Shown: positions 1-12,300, counted from the first letter of the stretch. The stretch is DNA of 64,000 bases from Rhabditoides inermis (GCA_963966185.1 CAWZYM010000324.1:1-64000), one strand, 5' to 3'. A program made the numbers and translations. Notes: generated by a model from the sequence alone, not told the origin.

Positions 1-332
<332 letters not shown>

Positions 333-342
333 TGCCACTCAC

Positions 343-3330
343 TTGAGTATCATCCTACTTTTCCAGTGGGCCGCGTTCCGCATGAACTTGACCGCATCAA
401 TGTCCCAATTCCTCTTCACCACCTGAAAACGTACTTTACAATACGTTTTTACAATACGTTTCACTTATTGATTAGTTTCTTTCCTCTAACATATTCTATA
501 ATTTTTATCCATTGGACAACAATCTATCAGATACGCTTCACGTTCGCCCTATGGCGTTCACATAGCCAATTGTTCATGCACCAAAAATCATTGAAAAACA
601 AAGTTGCCATATCTATTCTGTCCTAAGTCTTTTTTTGTCAAATATACTATATGCGTACACATCCATACTTCCTCGAACACTCAATAATATTATTAGTTAT
701 ATTATATTAGTAAATTACCTCCTCGAACACGTTGCTGTCGTTGCCCCTGTCGTCGCGGTAGAGCTTCACTCGCGGAGTGCGCTTCAACACCCGAGAACCA
801 GTGATGTACGAGAGACTGGAAGAATAATGAATGTTTATGTTACACAATTCTTCGAACCAGATATTTCCAAACACCAAACCAAATACACAATTATTATTTA
901 TAGAGATACAGATCTACTCGGCGCCAGAGCGATATTAGTTCGAACTACGGTGCCATAACCGCCTGCCTCTCTTGTTTTGCGCGGTATTGCCGAAAGCTGA
1001 CTCTTCGTCTTCCCCCCACCGCGCGCAACTTATCGCGAGCATAGAGCTATAGATGATTTGAATGAACCTCACCGGAACTGGTTGTTGTTGCATATAGCCA
1101 CAGTGGGGAAGGCGATCTTGGAGGGGTACTCGGCCTCGATATTCGTCGCGATCGGGTTCTGGTAGTAGAGTTGCACCTGAACCAGATGGAATTACATTTC
1201 GTTTCCCATTTTTCTTTTTGTGTGATATTAAAAAAAAGAAATGTACTTGTCTGTAGATCTGGAAAAGAGCGAGAAGTAGGAAGAGAAGAATCACGGCGCA
1301 CCACGTCATCCTAAAAAAAGGAGTTGAGAGAGAAAGAGAGAGAGAGAGAGAGGGGAGATAAGAGAGAGAGAGGAGATAAGAGAGAGAAAGAGACCCACTT
1401 GACGCATTTGTTGGTGCTGTTAAGATGCCGGACTCCGTCCATGTTGGCATCCTAAAAGTTTTTGTTCGAACGTCATTATCAAAAATCAATATTCATCAAT
1501 CATTACCTGGAGTATATCGATCAGCTGAGCCTCCCGCACTTCGTACCCATCCTCCGTCTCGTGCACGGAAATCTGCACAAAACAAGTAAACAAACAAACA
1601 AACAAACAAACAAACAAACAAACAACAACAAATTCAATAAAACTACCTCCAGTTCTTCTCTTTTTGAAATTCTCTTTTTTTAAATTGAAAAGCATTTACG
1701 TTTCAAGATCAATACATAACTCATGAGGAATGCCATGATGCAATAAATTGTTGTAACAAATATTAGTTTTAAAAAACCATTAAAAACGCACCCTTCTGGT
1801 CCGCGAGGATCGCCTCGTACTCTCGGCAGACCGGGAAGAGTTGGAGGACCTGCGGAAAAAGACCATGATTCATTGCCACACAAATCAAGTGCAGAGAAAT
1901 GGAAAGCTCAGTGAAAAATCGACCATTACCCTACCGCCGCACACTTTGGCAAAAACCGTGAGACAAATCACTCAGCTGTCTGAGCTGCATATATCACCTT
2001 GATTTTCTTGATCTTCCAAAGACCAATGAATCAATCGATATAGATGAGTACTAATCGATACCTGAATAGTGATATGAGGGCGAGCATAGTTGGGTGGTGA
2101 GAGTGTCAGTCAGTGGTCAGTCATAGGGGGGTGGAAGAAAACAACAATCTCATAAACGCGAGAGATTGAGGGATACAACAGCACACGACTGCCTCTCGGA
2201 CCAACTTGTCGCGGGAGTAATCTGATTGCATGTGTTCTTCCTGCTTGTAACATGCCATTCGATTGATTGCATTCCAGTGCTTCCCTCTTCTCTCTTTCTA
2301 TTTTCTCTCCGCCGCCCGGCTGGCCCGAGGCTAATTTATGAGCTATATACCACATCCAACGTTTCCCTCCCCGTCTCTCCCATCTCTCATCCATTTTCCA
2401 TAGGTTCCTTCTCTATTCTTTCTCTCTCTCTTTCTCCCGACTGACTCACTCTATTAATCGAATTTTGATGCAAGGACAATGTAAAGACCACATATTTATA
2501 CAAGCTACATTTTCTGTGATGGAGAACCCCCATATTTCAAGAAAACTTTAGTTTATTAGTTAGAACTCGCGAATGTTATGGTATTACCATCGTTCCGATC
2601 AAACGCTGAGTGAAACATAAATAGTGAACTTATTGGAACAGTTATAGACGAAATGTACAAAAAATACAAAAAAACACAACAATCACAACATCACATAACA
2701 AATGTCTACATGTCACATGAATAGTATGCGAACTCACGGATCATTCTTCTTGCGGAGCACTATGCGAACTTCTGAGTCGGTACGACGCTGCAAACCATCA
2801 AATTTTACTGATCGGTAACTGAATATTGTGTCTATTCTTCTTTTTTCCCGTGACGTGCGGTCGGGTCTTCTTTTTTTCTCGCCGCCGCCGAATGTTCGGT
2901 CAGCGACAAGAATCCTTTCCGAGAAACCAGTAAGGCGGCGGGAAGTATCCTTATGTGGAAGCAGCTATTGCTGCGAGGAGATACTAATTGGCACGAAAAC
3001 AAAGGAAATCCCGGAGCTCTTCACGTCAAAAATGGTACTCTAATAGTCCAGGAATGATTATCGATCAAGTATCTTCTTTCCATCACTAACCTCGTCAGCC
3101 TTATCTGTCTTTCCCCGGCGTTAGCCTATGTATATAGCATCTTATTAGACACTACTGTATGCTTCATCTTGAACTTTACAAAACGTAATGAAAGTTGTAG
3201 AGATGTGATAAATACGGTATGATCAAATGTCCTCATAACCTTAACAAAACGGAACAAAAAAAAATGAACTCACCCTGCCTCCCGGCGTTCCGGCAAACGC
3301 ACCGGCGATCGTATCCGCCGAGCGAGGCAT
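343..3330 (-). CDS. DEG/ENaC family cation channel, N-terminal part
   Basis: Amiloride-sensitive-type sodium channel subunit of the DEG/ENaC (degenerin) family, a plasma-membrane trimeric cation channel. Nine exons join in phase: 3274-3330 (ATG), 2738-2787, 1792-1849, 1507-1572, 1399-1451, 1247-1310, 1073-1176, 719-815 and 343-422, giving about 209 residues before the gene leaves the window. In order the protein shows a Ser/Arg-rich cytosolic head (exon 1792-1849), a juxtamembrane stretch ending in DGVRHL, a hydrophobic TM1 (MTWCAVILLFLLLALFQ), the family hallmark FPTVAICNNNQFR, and the start of the extracellular finger/palm region ending WKSRMILK. TM2 and the pore lie outside the window. The juxtamembrane HG gating motif reads DG here. 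The N-terminal family call is firm; the subfamily is not resolved. The start is the only in-phase ATG upstream of a good donor. Confidence 0.9.
1321..1395. repeat. GA/CT repeat filling a short intron
   Basis: The 88-nt intron between the DEG/ENaC exons at 1247-1310 and 1399-1451 is almost wholly GA repeat (CT on the sense strand). It runs from just after the donor to just before the acceptor. Confidence 0.9.
1587..1626. repeat. (AAAC)n tetranucleotide repeat
   Basis: About nine AAAC units lie in the intron upstream (sense orientation) of the DEG/ENaC exon at 1507-1572. Confidence 0.9.
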
Positions 3331-4194
3331 CGATTATCGATTAATTGATTTATTGATTACTACTACTTATCTATATAGTGGGTCGATCTGAAAAAGTGTT
3401 ACATTTACACCGAGCGTCAAGCGATTGAAGTGTGAAAAAAAAGAAGCGAGGCTGTGAAAAATAAAAACACGTCGGTCACTCACAATGCCACGCTTCTCCA
3501 ATTATTTCGAAGAGGAAGAGAAACACACCCGCTTCTTTCCCTCCGTTCACCTGCTCCCTTCTCTGACCCTCTCGCATCCGCGCGCTCTCTCTGCTCTCTC
3601 TGCCCTGCGAGTGGAGGAAACCCATTGAATATTACATCGAGCGCATCAAGAAAGATCTCGCACTGACACAACACATATCAATTCAGAATGGAAAAGTATA
3701 CTTATTTTTGAGGTTTGAATTGTAGTGTGGTGATATTGTGAATTTGTGTGTTCGTCAGTCAAGTTACCACGTCATCCGCAACCTTACATTCACAGGATAT
3801 GAGATGTCAATGTGAGATGTGTCAATGAAGTAAAATCGAACTCCACTGTTTTTTGGTGTAAAAACAGTAAATTGTTATTAGAAACAAATGATTTACCAAT
3901 ATATCTGAACATGTAAACCACATGAAGTTGTCACTTTATGTGTGTGACCGATGAAAGCTAATAAAATAATCTTCGAGCAGTCTGCTATACTTGGAGAAAC
4001 GAGTAAAAAGTAAAGACAACAAGGGAGAAGAAAAAAAAAGTAAAAAGAGAAAGGGAGCACATTTCAACTTTCCAATTTAGCATAATAATACGCAATATAT
4101 GTACATACAGATACAAGAATTATAAAGTCCTCTCAAATTGTCTATAAACCTTCTGAAACGCCCCATGATCTTCTTGCAAAGCTGAAATCGCATA

Positions 4195-4620
4195 GTGAGT
4201 ACAAATCAATCACACATTCGAACAAAAATTAATCATGACACAAATACTCACCTGATCGAAAGCAATTTCCTCTGCGAGTGTTTATCTGTTCATCGGCACA
4301 GCTCTCATATCAGTATTGGTGAGATCAACCAGGCCTTCTACCGTACCCTCGCCAGCCGCTGTCCGATGTTTTATGACAAAGGATTCTACCTAGAGTGCAA
4401 CCGCAATCTCAACATGCTTCCTCTTCAAACGATCCACTCAAACATGGCGCGTTCCATGCAGGGACAGCTCGGAAAGAATGCCAAGAAGCTGACTGTGAAG
4501 TGCGAGGTTGGCGAGAAGGCGAAGGTGAAGGGCTCTGCTGCTGACAGACTGCCCTGTTACGTCTCCCTCAGTCACAGAGGCATCCACGTCAACTGCTCTC
4601 TCAAGAAGCTCAAGAACTGA
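4195..4620 (+). CDS. Uncharacterised ORF, possible exon or decayed gene
   Basis: An open frame of up to 141 codons. Its second half has coding-like character: frequent AAG/GAG codons, Lys-rich, with VKCEVGEKAKVKG and a C-terminal SLKKLKN before TGA. The first about 40 codons look non-coding, so a real exon may start near 4270. I recognise no family. A frame-shifted open stretch follows for about 30 codons, and a LINE tail begins at 4742, so this may be a retrocopy or part of a mobile element rather than a host gene. Confidence 0.25.
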   Translation: MSTNQSHIRTKINHDTNTHLIESNFLCECLSVHRHSSHISIGEINQAFYRTLASRCPMFYDKGFYLECNRNLNMLPLQTIHSNMARSMQGQLGKNAKKLTVKCEVGEKAKVKGSAADRLPCYVSLSHRGIHVNCSLKKLKN

Positions 4621-4741
4621 TGAAACACGTGACGGAGTGCTTGAAGGCTACAGTCGACACGGGGCTACGATTCCGGTCATCAGAATGCAGAAGACGCAGG
4701 CCGCCTGTAGAAGATAAGGAAAATTGATAAGGGATAGTCAA

Positions 4742-5185
4742 GCACAGCATCGCTTCTTTTTTTCACACGATTCTTAAATGACGTCACTTACATACACAAA
4801 GTTATTCACTCAAAAACGACTTTAGACTATCATGGGCTTTTCGCAATTATTCCAACTCGTACTCGCGGCTCTCATGAATTTAGGATTGTTCCCTCATTCG
4901 ATCACACAGGCCGTACTAGCACTTTTTTAAGCAGAACCTTCGTAATTTGGAACTCCCTTCCTCATGACTTAGTTTCCGTCAACGACCCTTCCGTCTTCAA
5001 ATCACAACTCTCTACATTAGATATTATGCCACCTAGCAAATTGCGCAACCTATAGAGACCATATTTTCTTGTTTCGTATATTATTATGTTATTATTCCTT
5101 ATTTATATTCAACCCCATCCATATCTGCCGTTTTCCATGTTTTCACTTTTTGTTGCTATGTCGATTTTCTCATGTTATCGGTAAT
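4742..5185 (+). mobile_element. LINE (non-LTR retrotransposon) 3' fragment
   Basis: From 4742 to the TAG at 5053-5055 one open frame reads like the C-terminal tail of a LINE reverse transcriptase ORF. It contains LLFFTRFLNDVTYIHK and then RTFVIWNSLPHDL, the common 'R.F..WN.LP..' tail of CR1/Jockey-like LINEs. An A/T-rich 3' UTR follows to about 5185. The RT and endonuclease domains are absent, so it is 5'-truncated and dead. Confidence 0.7.
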
Positions 5186-6078
5186 AAATCTATCTAAGCA
5201 CTCACTTGACGATGGAGAGACATCATCCATTCAGAGAAGATCTGTCCAAGCGGGAGGGAGGAACCGACATACTCGATACTCTGAGAGAGTGACGCATCCT
5301 CTACGGGTGGTTCCCTTATGTACAGCTGTTGACTTCACCCCTCGCAGTCTGTTGGTCCGTTTACGATCCATCTCCATGCTACCGGCATTAGAGAGGGAGA
5401 GAGGAAGGCACCTGGGTTGTAAAAGGGGATCATGCATGATTTCTCAGAATGCGATTGCGAATATGGTTGAGTCGATGACTGAGCTGTGTAGAACATGTAC
5501 AATCAGTTCGAAATATTGATAATGGTTCAGAATATTACTTCAAAAGATCAATTAGTTTAAAAATTAAAATCCTGTTTAGACTCCCGTGAGTGTAGAGTCT
5601 TTTCATTGATCCGCAAACTCAAGCGTCTTGTGTGATCTTCTTTGGCGTGTTCCGATCGATGACACGCGAATGATGACGTGGCGAAGGGATCTGCACTCTC
5701 TTGCCCACGCACCCACGCTCGTCCTTTTCTCGTATCCACTGTCATTCATGCACCCGACAGCTGAGCACACCTGGATCTCGGACCAGACTAACTGCCTAAT
5801 CGCACAGTAGCCGATACGGTACTCTAATACACTCATTAATTCATACTGTTCCTTCATGAAAGGGTTTCAAGTGAACTCGATAGCAATATGATATCGAACT
5901 GTGAATGGGACAAGATTACTGTAAAAGGGCTTTCCTGCACTACCATCGTATGTGAAGATCATTAGAGATCATGCGCAAATAAGTCGGCTTTAGGATAGTA
6001 ATTTGCACTTTTGCATAAAATGATCCCGAGACCACTGAAATGTTTGACTGATCCGGGTCCATGGAGAATGGATGATGG
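5186..6078. other. Intergenic stretch
   Basis: No exon chain, RNA gene or clear repeat could be supported. The open frames here overlap on both strands without family motifs or consistent splice sites. Confidence 0.5.
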
Positions 6079-6086
6079 TATAAAAA
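6079..6086 (+). promoter_or_regulatory. TATA box of the ShKT gene
   Basis: TATAAAAA lies 37 bases upstream of the ATG at 6123, which places transcription start in the pyrimidine-rich stretch near 6108-6118. The short leader fits a directly transcribed small secreted-protein gene. Confidence 0.65.
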
Positions 6087-6122
6087 GGGACTGCGCGTGT
6101 CTTCCTCACACCTCCACTCGCC

Positions 6123-6859
6123 ATGCAGCTCTTCCTTATCGCAGTCCTTCTCTCGGCCGCAGCCGCCACTGACACCACCACAGTCGCCCCAACCACCACC
6201 ACCACCGCACCAGGCGGAACCACCGCTCCCGGTGCCGTCACGGTAAACGCACCACTGTTTCTCGAACTCACGCACTCCTTCAGACGGGCGCGGCGGGTGG
6301 GGCGACAACGGGATCGACGACGAGTGAGTAGAGGGGAGGGGGGGGGGGGTTGTGCTACGAATGACTGTTGTCGTTCAGCGTGCGTGGACTCGAATGTGGC
6401 CGACTGCACGCGGGCCGCCGCCTACTGCAACAAGCCCAGCTACTTCAACTTCATGACAGCGGCAAGCATACGCATCTGATATCTTGTAGAACGCAGGACT
6501 AGAACGGTCTCAGTATCTGTGTGGAGCACGATCAAAAGTGTGCCACTTATGCCTTATCGTAGTTGCTCTTAGACACTGTGGACTGTGTAGAGCACGATAG
6601 TCCACTTTCTGTCCTCATCTAGTGTCAAACTTTTTGATTTCAGCAGTGCCCGAACACGTGTGGTCGTTGTGCCCCGCCCCCTTCGACTGGCTGTGTAGAC
6701 AAGGTGCATCCGAGGACGGGAGTCAGCGACTGTCCCCGACTCGCGTACCTGTGCAACAACAACGCCTACTTCGCTCTCATGACAGAGGTTGGCTCCAGTG
6801 AGATTCCCCCATTCACCCTTCCGTTCCAGCAATGTCCTCTTACCTGCGGCCGCTGCTGA
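6123..6859 (+). CDS. Secreted protein with two ShKT domains
   Basis: Five exons join in phase: 6123-6242, 6284-6323, 6379-6461, 6644-6787 and 6830-6859 (TGA). The product is about 138 aa: a signal peptide (MQLFLIAVLLSAAAA), a Thr/Ala/Pro/Gly-rich linker likely to be O-glycosylated, then two ShKT domains of about 36-40 residues. Each has the six-Cys pattern C..DC...C....Y...M..QCP.TCGRC, the second ending exactly at the stop. ShKT domains are small disulphide-rich modules very common in nematode extracellular proteins; in isolation they can bind potassium channels or serve as structural modules, and no specific role can be assigned here. Alignment of the two domains fixes the intron after 6461, which must use a GC donor (GCAAGC) because no GT is available before an in-frame stop. 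A TATA box lies upstream and AATAAA downstream. Confidence 0.88.
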
Positions 6860-6910
6860 GCGGACAAGAACAATATGCACTAGTCAACTAATATATGTAT
6901 CGCTTATATT

Positions 6911-6916
6911 AATAAA
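6911..6916 (+). terminator. Poly(A) signal AATAAA
   Basis: AATAAA about 50 bases after the stop codon of the ShKT gene. Confidence 0.7.
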
Positions 6917-7342
6917 TCCTGTAATCACATAGAGTTGAGTCAGAATCGAGTTAGTAATAATGACAATTGGCTATGTGCTTGCTGCCGCGCGAGAATGATG
7001 GGCAATCGCCGTGCACCTGGCTCTTTCATAGACCATACAATTCACATTGACACGTATACTCCAAGTGCGCCTGTGTTCTGTCACACCGACGAATAAGTGA
7101 CAGAACGCGGGTGATAGCCGGGCACATATCCGGGAAGACAAAACTATGAGAGGAAAACTATGAATGAATGTTATTACAGTAATAATCTGCGTCACACATC
7201 AATAATCAACGTTTCAAACCAAAGGAAAGAGGATATTGGATAAAGCACGTGTCATCGTAGATAGAGGAATGGTATCACCCCGCCTGGATGGTGGGAGTGG
7301 AGCGGCGGAGGGAACCGCTTGCTACGCCGCTCCACTTTGTAT

Positions 7343-8075
7343 TTACCCGCGTGCGATATGTTTTGCTAACAAATTATCATAGATTCCATTGAGTACAGTG
7401 GTGCAGAAGTTCTTCCGAGAGGGCGGGTCCTTGAAGGAGTTGAACTTGATTGGATGTATGACGCTGAGGGTGGTGTTATAGTAGTCCTCCCAGTGACCCC
7501 GCTTGCCATCGTACCACAGGAACAAGTGACTGGCAGTACTGGCACTGCGTCGAGCCAATATTAGGCTTCGTTATTTTTTCTGAGCACCTAGCCTGGTACA
7601 GTGCCCTGAAACATTATCAACACCTATTGATAATTACGAACATGATCACAACAAACTAACAAACACTACTGATAATCACCTGTCCGACAAAGTGATTGTC
7701 CACAAGGGACACGTGCACCTGGAGAGAGAAAGAGATCCGGCAGCTGCTTTTCTCGCCCTTCCTTGCGGCAAGGAGTAGCCTCAACGGTGTCGATGACGTC
7801 AGTCTGAAGTAGGTCGGCGATCTGTGATTTATTACATGATGTGTCACTGTCACAGCATAACAATGAACGATGACAATGAAGTGCAATAAGCTCCAACAGC
7901 TCTGAGCCGAGGTTGAAGTGAGCCTGAAAGATGTAAGTATGCAAAACAAATAGACCCTTGTATCCCAATGGTGTATAATGGTGTATAATGGTGTAATGGT
8001 TTATACATTTGTTGTAATCATTATCTCACCATTTTGCCCGAATCCTGCATCTCCTTTCCCATCGTCTCGAGAACT
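7343..8075 (-). CDS. Uncharacterised minus-strand exons, partial gene model
   Basis: Several pieces look coding on the minus strand. They are a terminal exon ending at 7343 (with FLWYDGKRGHWEDYYN and RKNFCTTVLNGIYDNLL), a short exon near 7681-7720 (VHVSLVDNHFVGQ), an exon near 7790-7923 (AHFNLGSELLELIALHC ... IADLLQTDVID) and one near 8031-8071 (LETMGKEMQDSGKM). Each is flanked by plausible ag/gt sites, but I could not find one set of junctions that keeps phase throughout, so the model is incomplete or the gene is decaying. No family recognised and no start codon assigned. Confidence 0.35.
7975..8002. repeat. Short tandem repeat, unit about GGTGTATAAT
   Basis: Three adjacent copies of a unit close to GGTGTATAAT, the last shortened. 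Confidence 0.6.
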
Positions 8076-8359
8076 AGAAAAGATCAATTATGAATCAATT
8101 TAGATTTGAAAATCATTCAAACAATCATCCAGAATCGCTATATTCTGACTCCTGGCATTTGTATGAAATCAATGATGACTGAGAAGTCGTAATGAAAACG
8201 AGAGGAAAAGATGTATGCCTCAAAAACAAAACGAATAATGCGCAAATGACAGAACTTACAATGGTTCAAAGAAATATAGTATCAACTCTTACCTAGAAAT
8301 CGTGACACTGGTCAATGCCGCACAGTCGCCATAATGACGCAATCACCCGCCTCTCAAGG

Positions 8360-8361
<2 letters not shown>

Positions 8362-8411
<50 letters not shown>
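8362..8411. repeat. (CT)n microsatellite
   Basis: About 22 CT units, slightly interrupted at the end. Confidence 0.9.
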
Positions 8412-8417
<6 letters not shown>

Positions 8418-8520
8418 CTCTTCTCTCTTTGTTCCTTTCTGTGTTCATGTGCCTGTATTCATCACTCTTGCGAGACTATATGTATAGTCCTATCGCGTCA
8501 TTTTCAACGGAAGTGAGAAG

Positions 8521-10098
8521 TTGGTGATGGATGATATTTTCTACTTGGGTAGGTATTATTCACAAATTGAGAAACACTTGTTCAGATTACACTTTGCGGT
8601 TTATAACGAGCAAAATGCCTTGTTCATCACGTGTTGTGAGTATAATGTCTCGGGTTCGATTCGTGACCACACTTTTGACGACACTTTGCTGCTCCACATT
8701 CAATCCATGACAAACCGTCGGCACATAATGATACGAAGAGCTATACTTTCGATACCAAACGGTGAGACAGAGACGCTCGTTCGAAAACGTTTTGTCAAGA
8801 CATCCGCGTGCGCCTGCCTCACCTGCGAATAGTCAATGTCGTTCCCGATAATCCCGATCACTCTTACACTTATGTCAACCCAATCATAGTCAGTCTATTT
8901 GCCCGTATCACCTACCAATATTGTTATTGAAGCGTGACACCACCGAAGACAGCTGCTTCTTTTACGTGAGTCTCTGTCAACCATCCACTTACGCAAGTCT
9001 AATCAGGCTCCGTATGTGAATGACGTCATAAAGACACACGACGTCTTCTTCGAATCTATTCGCCTCGAGGACGTCGAAGACGCGACCGTACTACGAAATC
9101 TTCGCTGCAAGCGCATTCACGCAGTGATTCGAATCGAATCTTGCAGAAGTGTGTGTCTTTTACGGGCGCGATTCAAACTACAGATCGATAAAAAGACTTT
9201 TTGCGAACCAAAGAGGAAGTGTCATACATATTTTATTCAGCTTCTGACCTCTCTCGCTCGCGACTGAGTTTTGCTGACTGGCCCCTGCTGTCAATATCAG
9301 AAACTATCCGCCAGGCGGCGACCATAAGAAGTACCCTCAAGGTGCGGTCAGTCTCTTCGAAAGCCATTTGGGAGTGTTTCGAAGGCATAGCAAGGCATTC
9401 CGAAGTGTTCTGGAGTGTTCGGGAGTATTCCGAAGGCAGTTCGGGAGTGTTCTGAGGGCGATTCGAAAGGCCATTCCGAAGTGTTTCGGAGGCATTCGGG
9501 AGTGTTTCGAAGAGACTGACCGCTACTTCAGAAAGGTCCTCGCGGAAATGTCGGAACGCGGTCATCTTTTTGTCATCTCAAAACTACTTTTTTGTTATAA
9601 AAATACATTATCGAGCCTTCATGTAACGTTGTTTCAGACGATGCGCTGACTGAACTGAACGAGACGGTGAATAATCTACGATATTTGGTAGAGGTAGTTT
9701 TCTCCCTAGATATGTTTCAAATACAACTTGAAGGTGGCGAGCGTACGAGTTCTTCCCATTCATTCGGTGCGAGTCAAGGGGAACGAGTCCGTTCTTCCAG
9801 CCGAACCACCCCTTCACATATTCGACGGTAAGGATTTTCTTTACACTTTTATAATTAAAAAAAATACAGTGACCATACTCAGTCAGTGTGTATTATGAAT
9901 AAACTTGCGCACAACAACAACGTTTCGGTATGAATGAACTTGCGCGCGACAAAAAAACACAACAACGTTTCAGACTGGCCTGCTTCCGTTCCTATCTCTT
10001 TCTTCGATTGGCAGAGTAATGCGGATTTCCAGTATATTTGCGTTGAGGGACAATGGCTCAAGGAAGACGAGCATATCGGAAAAGTTTCCACGAATTGA
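8521..10098 (+). CDS. Uncharacterised multi-exon gene, no family recognised
   Basis: The 3' exons join in phase: an exon ending at 8761, then 8833-8888, 8933-8965, 9007-9148, 9638-9666, 9710-9827 and 9974-10098 (TGA). Segments include NVVPDNPDHSYTYVNP, RDTTEDSCFFY, FFESIRLEDVEDATVLRNL, VASVRVLPIHSVRVKGNES and a C-terminal SFFDWQSNADFQYICVEGQW. Introns are 41-146 nt except one of 489 nt (9149-9637) that holds a minisatellite. The 5' end is uncertain: the region 8521-8761 is open and offers alternative small exons, one beginning MDDIFYL. No signal peptide or TM segment is seen in the part that can be read. AATAAA follows near 10140. I am fairly sure this is a real gene but cannot assign a function. 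Confidence 0.6.
9246..9325. repeat. Dispersed repeat, copy 1 (partner at 11252-11330)
   Basis: A stretch beginning CTCTCTCGCTCGCGACTGAG and ending GGCGGCGAC recurs at 11252-11330 with about 80% similarity by eye. It lies in the long intron of the 8.5-10.1 kb gene. Confidence 0.65.
9369..9520. repeat. Degenerate minisatellite, unit about 20-25 bp
   Basis: Imperfect repeats built from GGGAGTGTTTCGAAGGCATT-like units, some shortened or joined to CATTCCGAAGTGTT. It sits in the intron 9149-9637. Confidence 0.7.
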
Positions 10099-10149
10099 GT
10101 TTATTGTTCATTGATTTTCAGCAATTTCATGATCTATAATTAATAAATA

Positions 10150-12290
10150 AATCAACTTTTTGCAAACGGTCTTGCCAAAATGTTATCCTCTTTGAAATGA
10201 AATGATTGGTTAATAGTAACAAATACTATTGATTTATCCGAACATGTAATTTATCTGAAATTGTCACTTCAAAATAGTTCTGTCTTACAAATCATGAGTC
10301 GGTACTACTGATTCTTCTGAATGTCTAGTGTATTTGAAAATGTTAGGTAATGGTTTAATGCCCGGTGTATATTAATGTAGGTGACCCAGGTCTACTTTGA
10401 CATGCTATTGTTTAGTGCACACTTAGTTAGTGGTGTAGTGTTTTGTAAAAGCTAAAGCGCACTCAGCATCTAAACTTTGATATTAATGTGTCAATGATGT
10501 GTAGTGTACATTCATAGTTTGAAACTGTATTTTTCGAGATGGTTGAGATTCGAAAACAAATAAGCCTCAGCGCTCTCGCGTGATGGCAAGCTGATTTACG
10601 ACTCAAAAAAGTTCATTTTTCTCTCTCGTAATTTTCTGTTTGTTTAGTTGGGCAGGAAACGATGCTACACGATGAAAATGAGGTTTCGGCTGATAAAGTG
10701 CGTTCTCCAATTCATACTCAAAATTTACACTTTCAATTTCCCTTACATTTCAAACACTTTCCGTTTTCGGTCATTATAACTTTCGACTTTTCGTTGTTCT
10801 GTTCACTCAGAAGTGTCGTTGTAGTGTTCAGAAACTAAACTTGAATCGCACTCTTATACATATAATCACACACACACATTCCGAAGATGTCGATGAAATA
10901 ATTTTGAAAAACGACAGTACCGACGAACTTAATTTTTTTCCATAATGAAAACTCCATAATGAATGCTTTTCCACATTCTTTGAAGTTATCAGGAAGAAAT
11001 ACTATGTATGTAGTTACACATAGTGTTTTCATCGAATATTGTTTCCGTCTCTATGCATGTGCTTCTCCACCAGTTCGTTGGATCCTCTCCGAATCCAATG
11101 CAATCTCCATCCTACTCCACTGTGTTCCGTTGAAAGCACAGTGGCCACATAGTTCTGCAACTATCATATTATTCAGGAAGATTGTTCGCCGGGTCACGGT
11201 AAGAAATCGTTCTACCCTCTAGTCGCGCGGAGACCCAAACGCGCGCCGCGCTGCCTCTCTCGCTCGCGACTGAGTTTCGCTAACTGACCTCGGTTGTCAA
11301 TAGCTGAAACTTTTCTCTAGGCGGCGACTATAGCTCTCTATTCCCACTCGTGCAAAACATTTCCCATAGAGATGATTGGCGAGGTCTGCGCAGGAAATGT
11401 TGTAACAATTTGAAAGCAAAGGAGAATCGTATTGACTCTAGGTTAAAATTTATTTGAAAAGTACCTAAAGTTCAAAATAGGTCGCTGTTGTACCTTCAAT
11501 TTTTTAACACCGCCATCTTCTCATTTGAGTGTCTTTTCCCGTCTTTTCGCCTCTGTGAACCTTCACTCTCTCACGCACATCCCATTTTTTCTCGAAAAAC
11601 GTTTTTGCGCGGTAACCATTTATGACAATGTCCCTGACCATAACGCTATCCGATCCTTTCGAAACAGTTCATTCGTTCTCAGTTCGTATATCTCTACTCC
11701 CTGATATGTACAAAGTTGAATTTTGTACTACAAGTACACGCGGTTGTACTAAAAGTACATGTGGTCCGTCAGCCTTCTTACAGGTTTATCTTTCCTCTCA
11801 TTCCAGTGTTAGTCCGTGATATCATGCGCACACTCACTTTCTACGATAATCAGCTTTTCTCATTACGTAACGAGGAACATGTTTAGTTTCGATTCGCGCG
11901 ACTCTTACTGTTTTGTTTAGCAGGTCAAATGGGGGGGGGGAGAGATCGAACGGGGGGGGGGGATCGAACCATCGACTGTTTGTAGTAACAGACCTGAAGA
12001 TATGAAAACAATGTATCACACGATATATTCTATCCAGCCGTAGTTTTATGTTTTCACATTGTAAACTATTTTGCAACACATCTTACTGTTTCTAAACTAT
12101 ACACTTTTGAATAGTGTTTACTAACATGGAGCTCACACATTTGTCTGGGTCGATTCTAAAAAACGGGTACAAATGTAAAATCGAAAACTCACCCGTTGGT
12201 GAATGCTAACGAATAGAACGCTATTAAACATGTGGGTAACATTGCGTCCACTCTCCGCTCCGTGAATGCAATGCCTTTCGTTGCTTGTCG
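10150..12290. other. Gene-poor stretch
   Basis: No coherent exon chain was found. It contains the second copy of the 9.25 kb dispersed repeat (11252-11330), G homopolymers near 11931-11962, and small open frames without family motifs. Confidence 0.5.
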
Positions 12291-12300
12291 TTACTTTGTA

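Noticed and set aside
9688..9709. A 22-nt intron in the 8.5-10.1 kb gene
   Set aside because: Too short. An upstream donor at 9667 gives a 43-nt intron in the same phase and was used instead.
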